From IMG/VR virus record IMGVR_UViG_3300032282_001083, positions 1 to 31,263 of that record: a DNA stretch of 31,263 nucleotides, one strand, 5' to 3'. Source of the stretch: a virus. A model generated the notes under the pieces. The model saw only the letters and a list, made by a program, of their open reading frames with translations, made no database searches and was not told the origin of the DNA. Positions 5,542-14,332 of the stretch are shown piece after piece (position 1 is the stretch's first letter; every line of letters starts with the position of its first letter). Both the position numbers and the translations under genes were made by a program.

Positions 5542-7136
5542 TTTGGAAGAAGCATCCCATATTAGTCCCTCCCACGAACGAGGAGATGGCACGGATGAAG
5601 CCTGAGGCTTTAGCCAATCTGTTCGACATCTACCATCAGGCCATTGAGAATAGTCAGCGTGATCCTTACAGGTATGGCTTTAAGCTGCCTCATTGGAAGA
5701 AGGCAGAGGAATTGCTAGGGGAGTTCAACGAATTACTTGTAAGCGGCGGCAATCGGTCTTCTAAGACAACATGGGCGGCTACGGCTGTGGTGAAGGCTGC
5801 GATGGAGAATCCGGGTAGTGTCATCATGTGCTTTGCCCAGAATGCGGATGTGTCCATACGTCAGCAGCAGAGTGCCATCTATGATGCCTTGCCAGAAGAA
5901 CTGCGTAAGAAAACTCTAAGCGCAGAAGAGAACATCAGCTACACTCGTAAGAACGGATTCTCTAAAAGTAGTTTAATATTACCAGTCACTCGTAGCCACA
6001 TCATATTCAAAACTTATGCACAGTTCCTCAACAACGACACCATCTTGGAAGGCGCAGAGCTGGGCAGCCGTGAACCTGTTTGGCTTAACATCGGCGCTTG
6101 GTGTGATGAGTATCTTATTGGCCCTGAGCTCCTCACTACTCTTAGGTTTCGTCTTGCTACAAGAAACGCTAAAATTATTGTTACGTTTACTCCCATTGAC
6201 GGTTATACGGAAGTTGTACGAGACTATCTTGAGAAAGCACGAACAGTTGAAACTAAAGTTGCAGAACTTCTGAATGACAGGCCCGTTCCGTTTGTTCAGC
6301 ACTCGGCAAATAGGAATAGCGGCATCATCTATTTCCATTCTAAGGACAATCCGTTTGGTGGATATGAGCGCATTGCTCAAGACTTGAAGGGAAGAGCCGA
6401 AGAGGAAATCCTTACACGCGCCTACGGTATTCCTACCAAGAGTGCGTCCACTCGGTTCCCTTTGTTCTCCCGTGAGGTGAATGTCATCCCGCATGACAAG
6501 ATTCCTGCCGATCTAACACGCTACATGATTCTCGACCCCGCTGGGCGCAAGAACTGGTTTATGTGCTGGATTGGGGTGGATGCTGATGAAACCTACTACG
6601 TCTATCGTGAATGGCCTGACGTTAATGTGGGAGATTGGGCCAAGTGGCATGGCGGTAAGTGGATTGGAGGCGAAGGTAGCAAGGGACTTGGCTATGGCAT
6701 TAAGGACTACGTTGATTTGATTGTCGGCCTAGAGGAAGACAACAGTGAGGAAATCTTGGACAGGCTCATTGACCCACGTTTGGGTGCAGCCAAGTATCAG
6801 TCGCAGAATGGGGCGAGCTCCATTATCGAAGACTTGGCAGACAATGGGCTTACGTTCAATCCAGCTCCCGGCCTAGACATCGAGGATGGCATACAAGCCA
6901 TTCAAACCAAGATGGCTTACAATCGTAAGACCAAGATTGATGGCATCAACCATCCACGGTTCTATGTCTCGGATAGGTGCGAGAACATCATCACAGCTTT
7001 ACAGGAATACACAGGCGATGGCGGAAGCGACGAAGCGTGGAAAGACCCTGTGGACGTAATACGTTATGCCTGCATTGACGGCATACGTTGGGTAGACAAG
7101 ACGATACAACAATCAAAACGAAAGGGCGGATACTAA
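5538..7136 (+). CDS. terL: Terminase large subunit (packaging ATPase and nuclease), 532 aa
   Basis: The motor that pumps DNA into the prohead and cuts it. The ATPase domain has a Walker A variant in VSGGNRSSKTTW (about 68-79) and a Walker B with catalytic Glu in IGAWCDE. The RNase H-like nuclease domain has its first acidic residue in MILDPAG, a second region around DRLIDPRLGAAK and the last in DPVDVIRYACIDG. Length and order are those of a full large terminase. The start at 5538 is preferred because it overlaps the previous TGA (ATGA) and has GGGAAAG just upstream. An ATG at 5526 would add four residues. The stop overlaps the next ATG as TAATG. Confidence 0.95.
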   Translation: MIWKKHPILVPPTNEEMARMKPEALANLFDIYHQAIENSQRDPYRYGFKLPHWKKAEELLGEFNELLVSGGNRSSKTTWAATAVVKAAMENPGSVIMCFAQNADVSIRQQQSAIYDALPEELRKKTLSAEENISYTRKNGFSKSSLILPVTRSHIIFKTYAQFLNNDTILEGAELGSREPVWLNIGAWCDEYLIGPELLTTLRFRLATRNAKIIVTFTPIDGYTEVVRDYLEKARTVETKVAELLNDRPVPFVQHSANRNSGIIYFHSKDNPFGGYERIAQDLKGRAEEEILTRAYGIPTKSASTRFPLFSREVNVIPHDKIPADLTRYMILDPAGRKNWFMCWIGVDADETYYVYREWPDVNVGDWAKWHGGKWIGGEGSKGLGYGIKDYVDLIVGLEEDNSEEILDRLIDPRLGAAKYQSQNGASSIIEDLADNGLTFNPAPGLDIEDGIQAIQTKMAYNRKTKIDGINHPRFYVSDRCENIITALQEYTGDGGSDEAWKDPVDVIRYACIDGIRWVDKTIQQSKRKGGY

Positions 7137-7522
7137 TGTCTAAAGTAAAAATCATCGCGCTGGCTGATGAGCTGGGCAAGACAGTCAACGAGTTGCTTAA
7201 AATCAAGTCGTCTAAACTAACGGAGGGCTTGCACTACTCTGGTTATGGCAAGAACACCTATCTCACCGAGGAAGGAGTGGAGATCATCAAGCTGTCGTTT
7301 GACGTTCCCCTTGCTGTTCCAGACAAGATTAGGGCGTTAGTTCTTATGGAAGCTCGTAACCCGCGCTGGGTTTACGCCAAGCTGGAAGGACATGACGGCA
7401 AGGTGCCCGTTGCAATCCCTCGCAAGCTCCGTGGTAAACTGTTGGGCAAACGCATCAATGTTGACGCAATTACAGACGCATCCGGTGGAACTACCTATCG
7501 CCATGAAATGCTTGGAGTCTGA
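7136..7522 (+). CDS. Hypothetical protein with IF2-N/HTH-like N-terminus, 128 aa
   Basis: The first 25 residues (KIIALADELGKTVNELLKIK) look like the small helical domain found at the start of translation factor IF2 or like a helix-turn-helix. A second part (KNTYLTEEGVEIIKLSF) resembles the wing of DNA-binding proteins. The C-terminal half is basic (IPRKLRGKLLGKRINVDAI). Together these suggest a small nucleic-acid-binding protein. The start at 7136 overlaps the TAA of the terminase gene and has AAGGGCGGA upstream, a good ribosome site. A role in packaging or late regulation is an inference from location. Confidence 0.65.
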   Translation: MSKVKIIALADELGKTVNELLKIKSSKLTEGLHYSGYGKNTYLTEEGVEIIKLSFDVPLAVPDKIRALVLMEARNPRWVYAKLEGHDGKVPVAIPRKLRGKLLGKRINVDAITDASGGTTYRHEMLGV

Positions 7523-7712
7523 TATTACATTAGACCCCAAGTGGCAGGACGAACAGGTAGATCGTCTATTGGGTTTTGAAATTCTGCAACGAATGCTTCA
7601 TGCTGAGTACCAACCAATTGAAGCGGCTGTCCTAGCCGACAAAGTTGCCATTGATAAAGGCGCAGCCTATCGCATCATTCGCTCTATCGAGCAAAATCTA
7701 AATGGAAACTGA
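7503..7712 (+). CDS. Small HTH-like hypothetical protein, 69 aa
   Basis: The C-terminal half AAVLADKVAIDKGAAYRIIR reads like a helix-turn-helix, in which a helix, a turn and a recognition helix can be placed. The N-terminus is acidic (ESDITLDPKWQDEQVDRLLG). The start at 7503 overlaps the previous gene by 20 bp, and the end overlaps the portal gene by 11 bp, so the protein is embedded in the packaging operon. Earlier in-frame starts would lie deep inside the previous gene. No family is recognised. Confidence 0.55.
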   Translation: MKCLESDITLDPKWQDEQVDRLLGFEILQRMLHAEYQPIEAAVLADKVAIDKGAAYRIIRSIEQNLNGN

Positions 7713-9813
7713 TAATCAAGAAGCACTTATTTACGTTCAGGATTCGCCAAATGTATTGGCGCTTCGTGATGCGTATGAACGGACAACCACCGACCTCAAC
7801 TTCTACTTCAATCAATGCGCTGATGCGTATGATAATCGTCGTAATTTGTGGTCTGGAAAGTCTGACGACTTACGCAAGAATGGCAGTGATGCCTTCCCGT
7901 GGAAAGGTGCTTCCGATCAGGAGGCCCATGTAATTGATGAGCGTATCAATCGCTATGTGGCGATGTTCATTTCTTCGCTCAATCGCGCTAACATCCGTGC
8001 CTACCCCGTAGAATCGGGCGACATTGGCCGGGCTCGCGTCACTAGCGCATTCCTCAAGTGGATGGTGGCTAGCTACATTCCTCAGTTTAAGCGTCAGATG
8101 GAGCTGGGGGCCAACTATCTCCTTGAGCGCGGCATAATGATTACCTATGTCGGCTGGCAGAAGGAAGACCGCATCTTCAAGCAGAAGCTCACCATCGAAC
8201 AGCTTCAGCAAGTTAGCCCTGATTTGGTGAAAGCCATTCTTGAAAAGCAATCTGACAGTCAACTCGTTGAACTCCTTAAGGGTCAGTTCAATGGCATGAC
8301 CGATCAGAAGGCCAAACGCGCCTTGAATGACCTACGCAAGACAGGAACCGCTGAGTTTCCTATCATCCGTCGTAGCGTTGATTGCCCACTGGTTCAATGC
8401 ATCGCTCCAGATGGCGATGTTCTGTTCCCTGCCTACACCACAGACCCACAGAAGGTGCCCTATTGCTTCTGGCGCGTGTTAATGAGCGCCCAACAGCTCA
8501 AGAACAAAGTTGCCACCGAAGGTTGGAATGAGAGCTGGGTTGATTATGTCATTGAGAATTGCGGCGAAGAAGGCGACCCAATTAACAACAACAGCAACAA
8601 CACCAACTTCACCTACAAATCCACGACGTATGACGCGAGTGAGCTCTTTGAAGTGATTTATGGCTACCAACGTCTTGTCGATGAGGACAACGCTGAAGGC
8701 ATCTACTGCACAGTTTTCCATAAAGATGTCATCAGCAAACCTGATGTTGAGGACTACGCCAAGCATGAGTTGCTTAACGGATACGAAGACTACCCATTTG
8801 TCGTAACCAAGATTAGTGAAGACAACAAACGTCTCTACGACCTCCAAAGTTTTGCTGATTTGCTCAAGGGCATTCAATGGCAGACCAAAGTGGAGCGCGA
8901 TAGCCGTACAGACCGCAACTCTCTCGCCACACTTCCTTGGATTGAGCATCCAATGGGCTTCCCGCCCAGCGATATTCGTCCCGGTGGTCTTTTGCCCTAT
9001 CGCCGCCAAGGGGAGATTCGTTATGGCCCAACGCCACAATACAATCCCGGCTCTGTGGAGATGGAAAACACTCTCCTCACGCAAGCCGACAAGCTCATTG
9101 GCTTGGACATTGGCAATCCTCTAGCCACAATCCAACAGCAATACTTCGTTGATAAGTTTTTGACGCACGTTAAGGACGTGCTTCGCTTGTCCTACAAGTG
9201 CTATCAGCGTTTTGGCCCAGACCAAGTGTTCTTCCGTGTTACAGGCGTGTCCGACCCACAGAAGTTCAGCAAAGGCGACCCTAACGAAAACTTCGACATC
9301 ATCATCAACTACGACGTTCTGCACAACGACCCAGACAATGTGGAAACACAGCTCGGACAGTTTGTTCAACTGATGCAGCTTGATCGTAATGGCCGTATTG
9401 ACGTTGATGCGTTGCTTGAAATTAGCGGCGCAGCCATCAATCCCGTCATTGCTGACGCCATCCTGCGTCCACGCGAGCAAGCCCAAGAGCAAATCGTCAA
9501 GATGGTCACAGATGACTTGTCCAAGATTTATGCTGGCATTGAAGTGGGCGCTCGTCCTAACGGTGCTCAAGTCGCTATGCAAGTCTTGCAGCAGTATTCA
9601 CAGCAGCCTGACGTTATGCAGCGTTTACAACAGGACAAGGCTTTTGCGGCTCGCTTCCAGAAGTATGCCCAGCAATATCAGTTCCAAATGCAGCAAGCTC
9701 AGAACGCGCAGATTGGTCGTATTGGTACGGCTCCTGCCGAAATGGGTGGTATGCAAACTCAGAGTATGCAACAAGCCCCTACGGGCATTGCTCCCGGTTC
9801 ACAACAACAGTAA
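7702..9813 (+). CDS. Portal protein, 703 aa
   Basis: The dodecameric ring at one capsid vertex through which DNA enters and leaves, and which docks the terminase and the tail. The length (703) and position after the terminase fit the large portal of podovirus-type phages. The N-terminal part has the conserved-looking GSDAFPWKGASDQEAHVIDE segment, followed by a long alpha/beta body. A helical stem is probable around 480-560. The last 120 residues are Gln-rich (QQYSQQPDVMQRLQQDKAFA) and likely form the barrel that projects into the head. It overlaps the previous gene by 11 bp and has no clear Shine-Dalgarno sequence, so coupling is likely. Confidence 0.85.
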   Translation: METDNQEALIYVQDSPNVLALRDAYERTTTDLNFYFNQCADAYDNRRNLWSGKSDDLRKNGSDAFPWKGASDQEAHVIDERINRYVAMFISSLNRANIRAYPVESGDIGRARVTSAFLKWMVASYIPQFKRQMELGANYLLERGIMITYVGWQKEDRIFKQKLTIEQLQQVSPDLVKAILEKQSDSQLVELLKGQFNGMTDQKAKRALNDLRKTGTAEFPIIRRSVDCPLVQCIAPDGDVLFPAYTTDPQKVPYCFWRVLMSAQQLKNKVATEGWNESWVDYVIENCGEEGDPINNNSNNTNFTYKSTTYDASELFEVIYGYQRLVDEDNAEGIYCTVFHKDVISKPDVEDYAKHELLNGYEDYPFVVTKISEDNKRLYDLQSFADLLKGIQWQTKVERDSRTDRNSLATLPWIEHPMGFPPSDIRPGGLLPYRRQGEIRYGPTPQYNPGSVEMENTLLTQADKLIGLDIGNPLATIQQQYFVDKFLTHVKDVLRLSYKCYQRFGPDQVFFRVTGVSDPQKFSKGDPNENFDIIINYDVLHNDPDNVETQLGQFVQLMQLDRNGRIDVDALLEISGAAINPVIADAILRPREQAQEQIVKMVTDDLSKIYAGIEVGARPNGAQVAMQVLQQYSQQPDVMQRLQQDKAFAARFQKYAQQYQFQMQQAQNAQIGRIGTAPAEMGGMQTQSMQQAPTGIAPGSQQQ

Positions 9814-9816
9814 TTC

Positions 9817-10029
9817 ATGGATACTAAGAAACTAGAACAGCTCTCACACAACGAAACTTTTGTTGATTTTCTTGAAGAGATTCACGGTACTCGTGAGTCT
9901 CTCATTCAGCAATTGCATGATGTGAGTGCTGATCGTATTCAGCAGATTAGTGGGCGCATTCTTCAATGCGACGAAATCCTCGTATCTGGTGGATTCAATC
10001 AAATCCAGCTTCGACGGATGGGACGATAG
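9817..10029 (+). CDS. Hypothetical helical protein after portal, 70 aa
   Basis: A small mostly helical protein (NETFVDFLEEIHGTRESLIQ, then SADRIQQISGRILQCDEILV) starting 3 bp after the portal stop. Such short genes between portal and scaffold are common in podovirus-type phages and have no assigned role. Its stop codon is separated by no base from the 3' end (CCA) of an antisense tRNA gene, so a transcript of either gene reaches the other. Confidence 0.65.
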   Translation: MDTKKLEQLSHNETFVDFLEEIHGTRESLIQQLHDVSADRIQQISGRILQCDEILVSGGFNQIQLRRMGR

Positions 10030-10104
10030 TGGAGCCCCCGATAGGGATTGAACCTACGACAGCCAGTTTACAAAACTGGTGCTCTACCACTGAGCTACAA
10101 GGGC
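10030..10104 (-). tRNA. tRNA-Thr (anticodon UGU)
   Basis: A complete 75-nt cloverleaf. The acceptor GCCCTTG pairs with CGGGGGC (two G-U pairs). The D arm is GCTC-AGTGGTA-GAGC and the anticodon arm CCAGT-TTTGTAA-ACTGG with anticodon TGT. The T arm is GTAGG-TTCAATC-CCTAT. The discriminator T is followed by an encoded CCA. It reads ACA codons, with wobble to others in the box. It lies on the minus strand inside the rightward virion operon, so the late mRNA carries its antisense. It may support translation of phage late genes or mark a past recombination at a host tRNA. Confidence 0.95.
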
Positions 10105-10150
10105 ACTAAGACATTTTTGCGTCTGGTCATAAAATAGCAAGGAAAATCTT

Positions 10151-10163
10151 TGCTATGATGGCC
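10151..10163 (+). promoter_or_regulatory. Candidate extended -10 promoter before scaffold and capsid
   Basis: TGCTATGAT is an extended -10 (TGn plus TATGAT at 10154-10159) followed directly by GGCC. A hairpin ATAGCAA/TTGCTAT (10134-10140 with 10150-10156) overlaps it. No -35 is evident. The position suits a promoter that raises scaffold and capsid expression. An identical GGCC follows other -10-like hexamers at 12801-12812, 19143-19155 and 19427-19437. Confidence 0.3.
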
Positions 10164-10205
10164 CTACGCAATCGCTGTGGCGTAAAGTCAGCGGAACACA
10201 ATAAT

Positions 10206-11309
10206 ATGTCTAATGTCGCACCGTCCGCCGCTGGGGACGCTAAACCCACAGTGAACAATGAACAGTCTAATATCACGACGAGTCAGTATGCTATTCGTCG
10301 TTTGGGCGAGCTTAAAGCCAAGCCTGTTGCTCCTGTAACACAGAAGCAAGAGATTGACGAAGAGCCCGTACCGAAGGCCGAGCCAGAGGACAAGGAAGAT
10401 TTTGAAACGCCAGACTCACAGGAAGGTGGCGAACCTCAGAATACGACCGATGCCAAAGGCAAGGAAGTTCTTTCACAATTTGACCTAACGGAACTGTCAG
10501 ATGATGACATTGCCGAGCTTGCTCAAAAAGGTAAATCTGGTCTGCTTAAACGCATTGCTGAACTCACAGCCAAACGAAAAATGGCTGAAGAACGCATGGC
10601 GCAAATGGAGTCCTATCTCCAACAGCAGAGCAACAAGACCGCCCTTGAGCCAAAGGTAGAGAACAATCCCTACGAACACATCAAGACCGCTGACGAACTT
10701 GGAAAACAATCCGAGCAAGTCAACGAGGTCATTGAGTGGGCTGAGGACGTTCTCGACAAAGCTGAGACTCTTGGATATGAGGACATTGCCGCCACAGTGG
10801 ATGGCAAGGAACTCACCAAGGCTGAGGTAAAAGATCATTTGCGTCGTGCTCGTAAAGCGCGAGACAAGTATCTTCCCGCCCAGCAAAAAGAGTTGAATGC
10901 TAAGGAACAGCGCAAGTCGCTACGTTCCGCCTTTGAGAACCAAGCTACAAAAGAGTTGGATTGGCTGTCTTCGCAAGAAGACAACGATGTTCGTCGCCAA
11001 TACCAAGCAATGATGAGCGACCCACGCCTCAAGAATATTGAGGATGTGATGCCAGAAATTGCTCCGCAACTCCCATACCTGTTGGCACACGCTGCTAACT
11101 CGCTGTATGGCCGCAAGCTCATCAATCTCGATAAGCCGAGTCACAAGGTCAATCCGCCCGGTAGTCCAGAGTCGTCTGCCGCTCTCAATGAGCGTCCTGC
11201 GGCAAAGGGCGAAAAGGCTGTGAAGGATGCCAGAACGCGCCTTATGGACTCAGGAAGCATTAGCGACTTTGTTGCCTTCCGCACCCTCCAAAAAACCAAA
11301 CGTAAGTAA
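10206..11309 (+). CDS. Probable scaffolding protein, 367 aa
   Basis: Scaffolds direct coat assembly and leave before maturation. This protein has the expected composition: an acidic, disordered N-terminus (DEEPVPKAEPEDKEDFETPD), long charged helices and coiled coil in the middle (RIAELTAKRKMAEERMAQME), and a basic C-terminus (FRTLQKTKRK) that would bind coat subunits. Its place directly before the major capsid gene is the strongest evidence. The start at 10206 is preferred to one at 10155, which overlaps the candidate promoter. No sequence motif is decisive, so the call rests on composition and context. Confidence 0.75.
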   Translation: MSNVAPSAAGDAKPTVNNEQSNITTSQYAIRRLGELKAKPVAPVTQKQEIDEEPVPKAEPEDKEDFETPDSQEGGEPQNTTDAKGKEVLSQFDLTELSDDDIAELAQKGKSGLLKRIAELTAKRKMAEERMAQMESYLQQQSNKTALEPKVENNPYEHIKTADELGKQSEQVNEVIEWAEDVLDKAETLGYEDIAATVDGKELTKAEVKDHLRRARKARDKYLPAQQKELNAKEQRKSLRSAFENQATKELDWLSSQEDNDVRRQYQAMMSDPRLKNIEDVMPEIAPQLPYLLAHAANSLYGRKLINLDKPSHKVNPPGSPESSAALNERPAAKGEKAVKDARTRLMDSGSISDFVAFRTLQKTKRK

Positions 11310-11321
11310 ACTTTTAATACC

Positions 11322-12308
11322 ATGTCTTTTTCAGGCACATTTGATACAACTAATCCGGGCTCCGCTGTTTCTAACCGCGAAGACCTCACAGACGTTCTGA
11401 CGATCCTCGCCCCTGAGGAAACGCCCGTCCTTTCGTCTGCCGCTAAATCCAAGGCGTCCGCCACCTACGTTGAGTGGACTGTGGACAGCCTTTCGAGCCC
11501 TGTCACAACGGGCGTCTCCGAAGGTGCTGACGTTACCTCGTTCACCGACAAGTTCTCTAACCGCGCTCGTCTCGGCAACTATATCCAAAAGTTCCGCCGC
11601 GACTACATGGTTAGCGATTTGCAAAACGCTGTTGACAGCGTTGGCCCAGCGAAAATTGCTCAAGCCGAAGCGAAAGCTGTCCGCGAAATCAAGCGCGACA
11701 TCGAAGCGACTCTCTGCTCGTCCAATGATCGTTCCGCCGAAGACGGCGCTGGTACGCCTTACGGCCTTCGTGGCCTTGGCAACTGGATTTCCTCGTCTGG
11801 CCCAGCCGACGTTCCTTCGAGCTATCGTACCCCTGCTGGTTCGATTCAAGGTTCCGGTACGACCTTCACTGAAACCGTGTTCAACAACCTCATCACCAGC
11901 ATCTTCCGCGTTACTGGCATGAGCAATGGTCTGACGCTTGTTGCCGACACCGCGCTCCGTCGCGTCATCAGCGACTTCGCTCGCACCTCCGGTAGCTCTG
12001 ACTACTCGGTTCGTAAAGTGATGTACAGCGGTGGCGAAGCCTCCATCAAGCTCTCCGTTGAGCTCTATGAGAGCGACCACGGCATCGTGTCCATCGTGAA
12101 CATGAATCCTGACTGCGCTCCAGACACAACGAACAAAGACACTGGCTACTTGGTTAACCCTGAGTACTACGGTGTTGCTGAACTCATTCCAACTGGCTCG
12201 ACCCGTCTGCCTAACCTCGGTGGTGGCGAACGCGGCTACGTTGACTGCGCTCTCACTCTTATCGTGAAACACCCCGGTGCTCACGGCAAGATTACCGCCC
12301 TCACATAA
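11322..12308 (+). CDS. Major capsid protein, SU10-like family, 328 aa
   Basis: The HK97-fold coat subunit. The sequence resembles the SU10 major capsid family: NREDLTDVLTILAPEETPVL near residue 18, then KASATYVEWTVDSL, the long spine-helix region (AKIAQAEAKAVREIKRDIEA), a loop with TPYGLRGLGNWI, and the C-terminal region ending VDCALTLIVKHP. Length fits the family. Codon use is more regular (C-ending codons) than in neighbours, as expected for the most abundant virion protein. It starts 12 bp after the scaffold stop with no obvious Shine-Dalgarno sequence. Confidence 0.88.
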   Translation: MSFSGTFDTTNPGSAVSNREDLTDVLTILAPEETPVLSSAAKSKASATYVEWTVDSLSSPVTTGVSEGADVTSFTDKFSNRARLGNYIQKFRRDYMVSDLQNAVDSVGPAKIAQAEAKAVREIKRDIEATLCSSNDRSAEDGAGTPYGLRGLGNWISSSGPADVPSSYRTPAGSIQGSGTTFTETVFNNLITSIFRVTGMSNGLTLVADTALRRVISDFARTSGSSDYSVRKVMYSGGEASIKLSVELYESDHGIVSIVNMNPDCAPDTTNKDTGYLVNPEYYGVAELIPTGSTRLPNLGGGERGYVDCALTLIVKHPGAHGKITALT

Positions 12309-12330
12309 TCTGAACTAAGGAACCAATAAT

Positions 12331-12783
12331 ATGCCACAAATCACTGTAAACGAAGCCGCTTATGGCTTCACAGACATCATCACCCTCGACTACAACGACC
12401 TCATCGCTCTTGGTACTGGCAATCAAAAAGCCATTGCTACCATTCCTGCTGGTGGTGCGGTTGAGCTCGTTGGCGTTCACAAAGCTGTTGCTGCCGTTGG
12501 TAGCACCAGCACGGTGTTCGACATCGGCACCACATCGGGTACCCCAACGGAGTTCATCTCGTCGCTTGATGCTGATGGCATGACTGCTCCTGTGTACAAC
12601 ACGGGCACGCAGTTTGTTCAATCGGCTGGCACGACCACCATCAAAGGTGGCGCGCTTCCGGTTAAAGCCGTTGCTGCTGCTACGACTGTTTACCTCAAGC
12701 TCACCGATGCCGCTGTTGCGAGCCTCACGGCTGGTAAATGGGTTATCGGTATGCGTATCATGAACCTCGCTAAGTTTGCTTAA
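12331..12783 (+). CDS. Probable capsid decoration protein, 150 aa
   Basis: A small beta-rich protein with few charges, immediately downstream of the capsid gene. AAGGAA upstream is one of the best ribosome sites in the window. The sequence alternates short strands and Gly/Thr loops (TGNQKAIATIPAGGAVELVG, TTTIKGGALPVKAVAAAT). Composition and position fit capsid decoration or head-stabilising proteins. A strong terminator follows, so it ends the head-gene transcript. Function is inferred. Confidence 0.65.
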   Translation: MPQITVNEAAYGFTDIITLDYNDLIALGTGNQKAIATIPAGGAVELVGVHKAVAAVGSTSTVFDIGTTSGTPTEFISSLDADGMTAPVYNTGTQFVQSAGTTTIKGGALPVKAVAAATTVYLKLTDAAVASLTAGKWVIGMRIMNLAKFA

Positions 12784-12808
12784 GCTAGGCTGAGTTCGTG
12801 TTAAAATT

Positions 12809-12837
12809 GGCCACCTCTTAATTGGGGTGGCCTTTTT
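12809..12837 (+). terminator. Strong Rho-independent terminator after the head genes
   Basis: A 9-bp stem (GGCCACC at 12809-12815 with GGTGGCC at 12826-12832, extended by a G-U and a C-G pair) with a 6-nt TTAATT loop, followed by TTTTT. It lies 25 bp after the decoration gene stop. It would separate high-level head expression from the tail genes. Confidence 0.9.
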
Positions 12838-12844
12838 GTTTTGC

Positions 12845-13153
12845 ATGAACATCATCCATAAACCACATACCTACTCCAAAGAAGAAATTGATAACGAGCT
12901 TCTCAATCTCGTTAAGGAAAGTCTTGTTGAGGAAAAGGCCACAGAGTTTGAGCGTACCAATGTAGCTCGCGCACAAGCCTCTGTGATGAAGAATCACAAG
13001 AGCATTCCCGGTTTAGGGAAGTGCATAGGCGTTATGCCCGGACGCGAGTATTTTCGATTGGTCAAGAAGTATGGTTATGAAACAGTTCATAGTAAAGACT
13101 TCATGCGATTCTTCAACCGGAAGATGCCAGAACTCTCTCCTAACAAGGTATAA
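12845..13153 (+). CDS. Hypothetical protein, 102 aa
   Basis: A basic protein with a charged helical first half (SKEEIDNELLNLVKESLVEE) and a compact second half containing SIPGLGKCIGVMPGREYFRL and KDFMRFFNRKMPEL. No family is recognised. The start at 12845 is chosen because an earlier ATG at 12827 lies inside the terminator hairpin. Its stop overlaps the next ATG as TAATG, which links it to the head-tail connector gene. It could be a head-completion or assembly factor. Confidence 0.65.
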   Translation: MNIIHKPHTYSKEEIDNELLNLVKESLVEEKATEFERTNVARAQASVMKNHKSIPGLGKCIGVMPGREYFRLVKKYGYETVHSKDFMRFFNRKMPELSPNKV

Positions 13154-14019
13154 TGCAAAACAAATCATATTCTGACCTGCTGACTCTTGTTCAAGCCCTA
13201 TCGGGCGTTGATGCGTTCACCACGCTTGAACAGTCCAAGGTGCTGTCGATGGCCAATCGTCGTTTGTACGAAGCCTATGATTTTAGCCCTACTTGGCCAC
13301 GTTACATCGTAGGGGCTCAGGTTAGGCCAGCCGTAAATAATCTCATTGCCCGTGAATACGACAATGTTGCTGGTATTCGCGCCTCTTCGTCTGCTAGTCG
13401 AATGGCAACAACGGTTACGATTGTCTGCACAGCCGCAGTGACATTTTCTTCCGGCATGAGTGTTACGATTAGCGGCCTTAGCGGTACAGTGACTCCGAAC
13501 GGTACCTTTACGGTTACTGGCATTGAGACAACGAACGTGGAGAATGATACGTTCACCTACAGCCTCAGCTCCGGCGCAGGTTCCGAGACTTACAGTGGCA
13601 CTGCTACCGTAGCTCCTGTTGCCATTGCTGACATTGCTGACTTCAACCGTATCTGGAACGCCAATCCGTTTAGCACTAACGGATTTTGCGAGTATGAGTT
13701 CTTTGTTGATAGCGATGGGGCAACCATCATCAACAATGCTACAAGCAATTTAGGCTTCTGGGTTGGTTACAAGAAGGAGTGGCCCGGCCCTTATACGGCT
13801 GCTTCCACGGATATTCCATTGGAGTTCTTCTATTACGCCGCCCATGCCACCTATGCCGACTTCTTGCGTATGGATGGTCAGGTTGACAAAGCCATTGCAG
13901 AAGAGCAAATTGCCATGAACTATCTCATGCTAGAGTTAAGCAAAGCTCAAAATCAGCGCAATAACAATGCTTTGTTTCGCCGCATTTCTACCTACGTTTC
14001 AACACAATCCCGTCAATGA
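13153..14019 (+). CDS. Probable head-tail connector with inserted beta domain, 288 aa
   Basis: The outer parts resemble the connector/adaptor proteins that bind beneath the portal: a helical N-terminus (SYSDLLTLVQALSGVDAFTT) and a C-terminal helical part with PLEFFYYAAHATYADFLRMD and QIAMNYLMLELSKAQNQ. Between them (about 75-155) sits a Thr/Ser-rich strand module with SGLSGTVTPNGTFTVTGIE and ENDTFTYSL. This is the pattern of small beta modules annotated as E1-FCCH-like in phage proteins. The nozzle-like protein at 19439 carries similar modules. The start overlaps the previous stop. Adaptor function is inferred from position and ends. Confidence 0.65.
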   Translation: MQNKSYSDLLTLVQALSGVDAFTTLEQSKVLSMANRRLYEAYDFSPTWPRYIVGAQVRPAVNNLIAREYDNVAGIRASSSASRMATTVTIVCTAAVTFSSGMSVTISGLSGTVTPNGTFTVTGIETTNVENDTFTYSLSSGAGSETYSGTATVAPVAIADIADFNRIWNANPFSTNGFCEYEFFVDSDGATIINNATSNLGFWVGYKKEWPGPYTAASTDIPLEFFYYAAHATYADFLRMDGQVDKAIAEEQIAMNYLMLELSKAQNQRNNNALFRRISTYVSTQSRQ

Positions 14020-14330
14020 ATAATTCCCTCGTTGTTAATCTTTATCCCTCGCCAACTGGTGAAACGGACGAACGCCTTGCGGTTAGCACGGCGGTAGTTA
14101 GTCTCACTAATGCTTGGTCGTCTGCCAAAACTAAGTATGTCCTCATTGATATTCAGGGCGACGATGTGATGGTGACGTTTGATGGTAGCAATCCCAGCTC
14201 CACGAATGGCCATCTCTTTAAGAAACTTTCTGCTCCGTTCTTCTGGAACAAGAACACGGCTATGGCTGCTAAGTTCATTCGCTCTGCTTCTACGGACGCT
14301 TCGGTTCAGGCAACCCCTTTCACCGTCTAA
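14016..14330 (+). CDS. Small beta-rich structural protein, 104 aa (paralogue 1)
   Basis: The central part (VLIDIQGDDVMVTFDGSNPS then GHLFKK) aligns with the next gene's VYWTLAGADIRLTIDGSTPT and GHIFKD, so the two are tandem paralogues. The shape (strand, TFDGS turn, GHLF, aromatic FFW) suggests a small virion component. It overlaps the connector gene by ATGA. No named family is recognised. It may form a minor head-tail or fibre-base ring. Confidence 0.65.
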   Translation: MNNSLVVNLYPSPTGETDERLAVSTAVVSLTNAWSSAKTKYVLIDIQGDDVMVTFDGSNPSSTNGHLFKKLSAPFFWNKNTAMAAKFIRSASTDASVQATPFTV

Positions 14331-14332
14331 TT

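Noticed and set aside
11331-12284. Long leftward frame opposite the major capsid gene
   Set aside because: It arises from the regular codon use of the capsid gene on the other strand. No start context or family resemblance.
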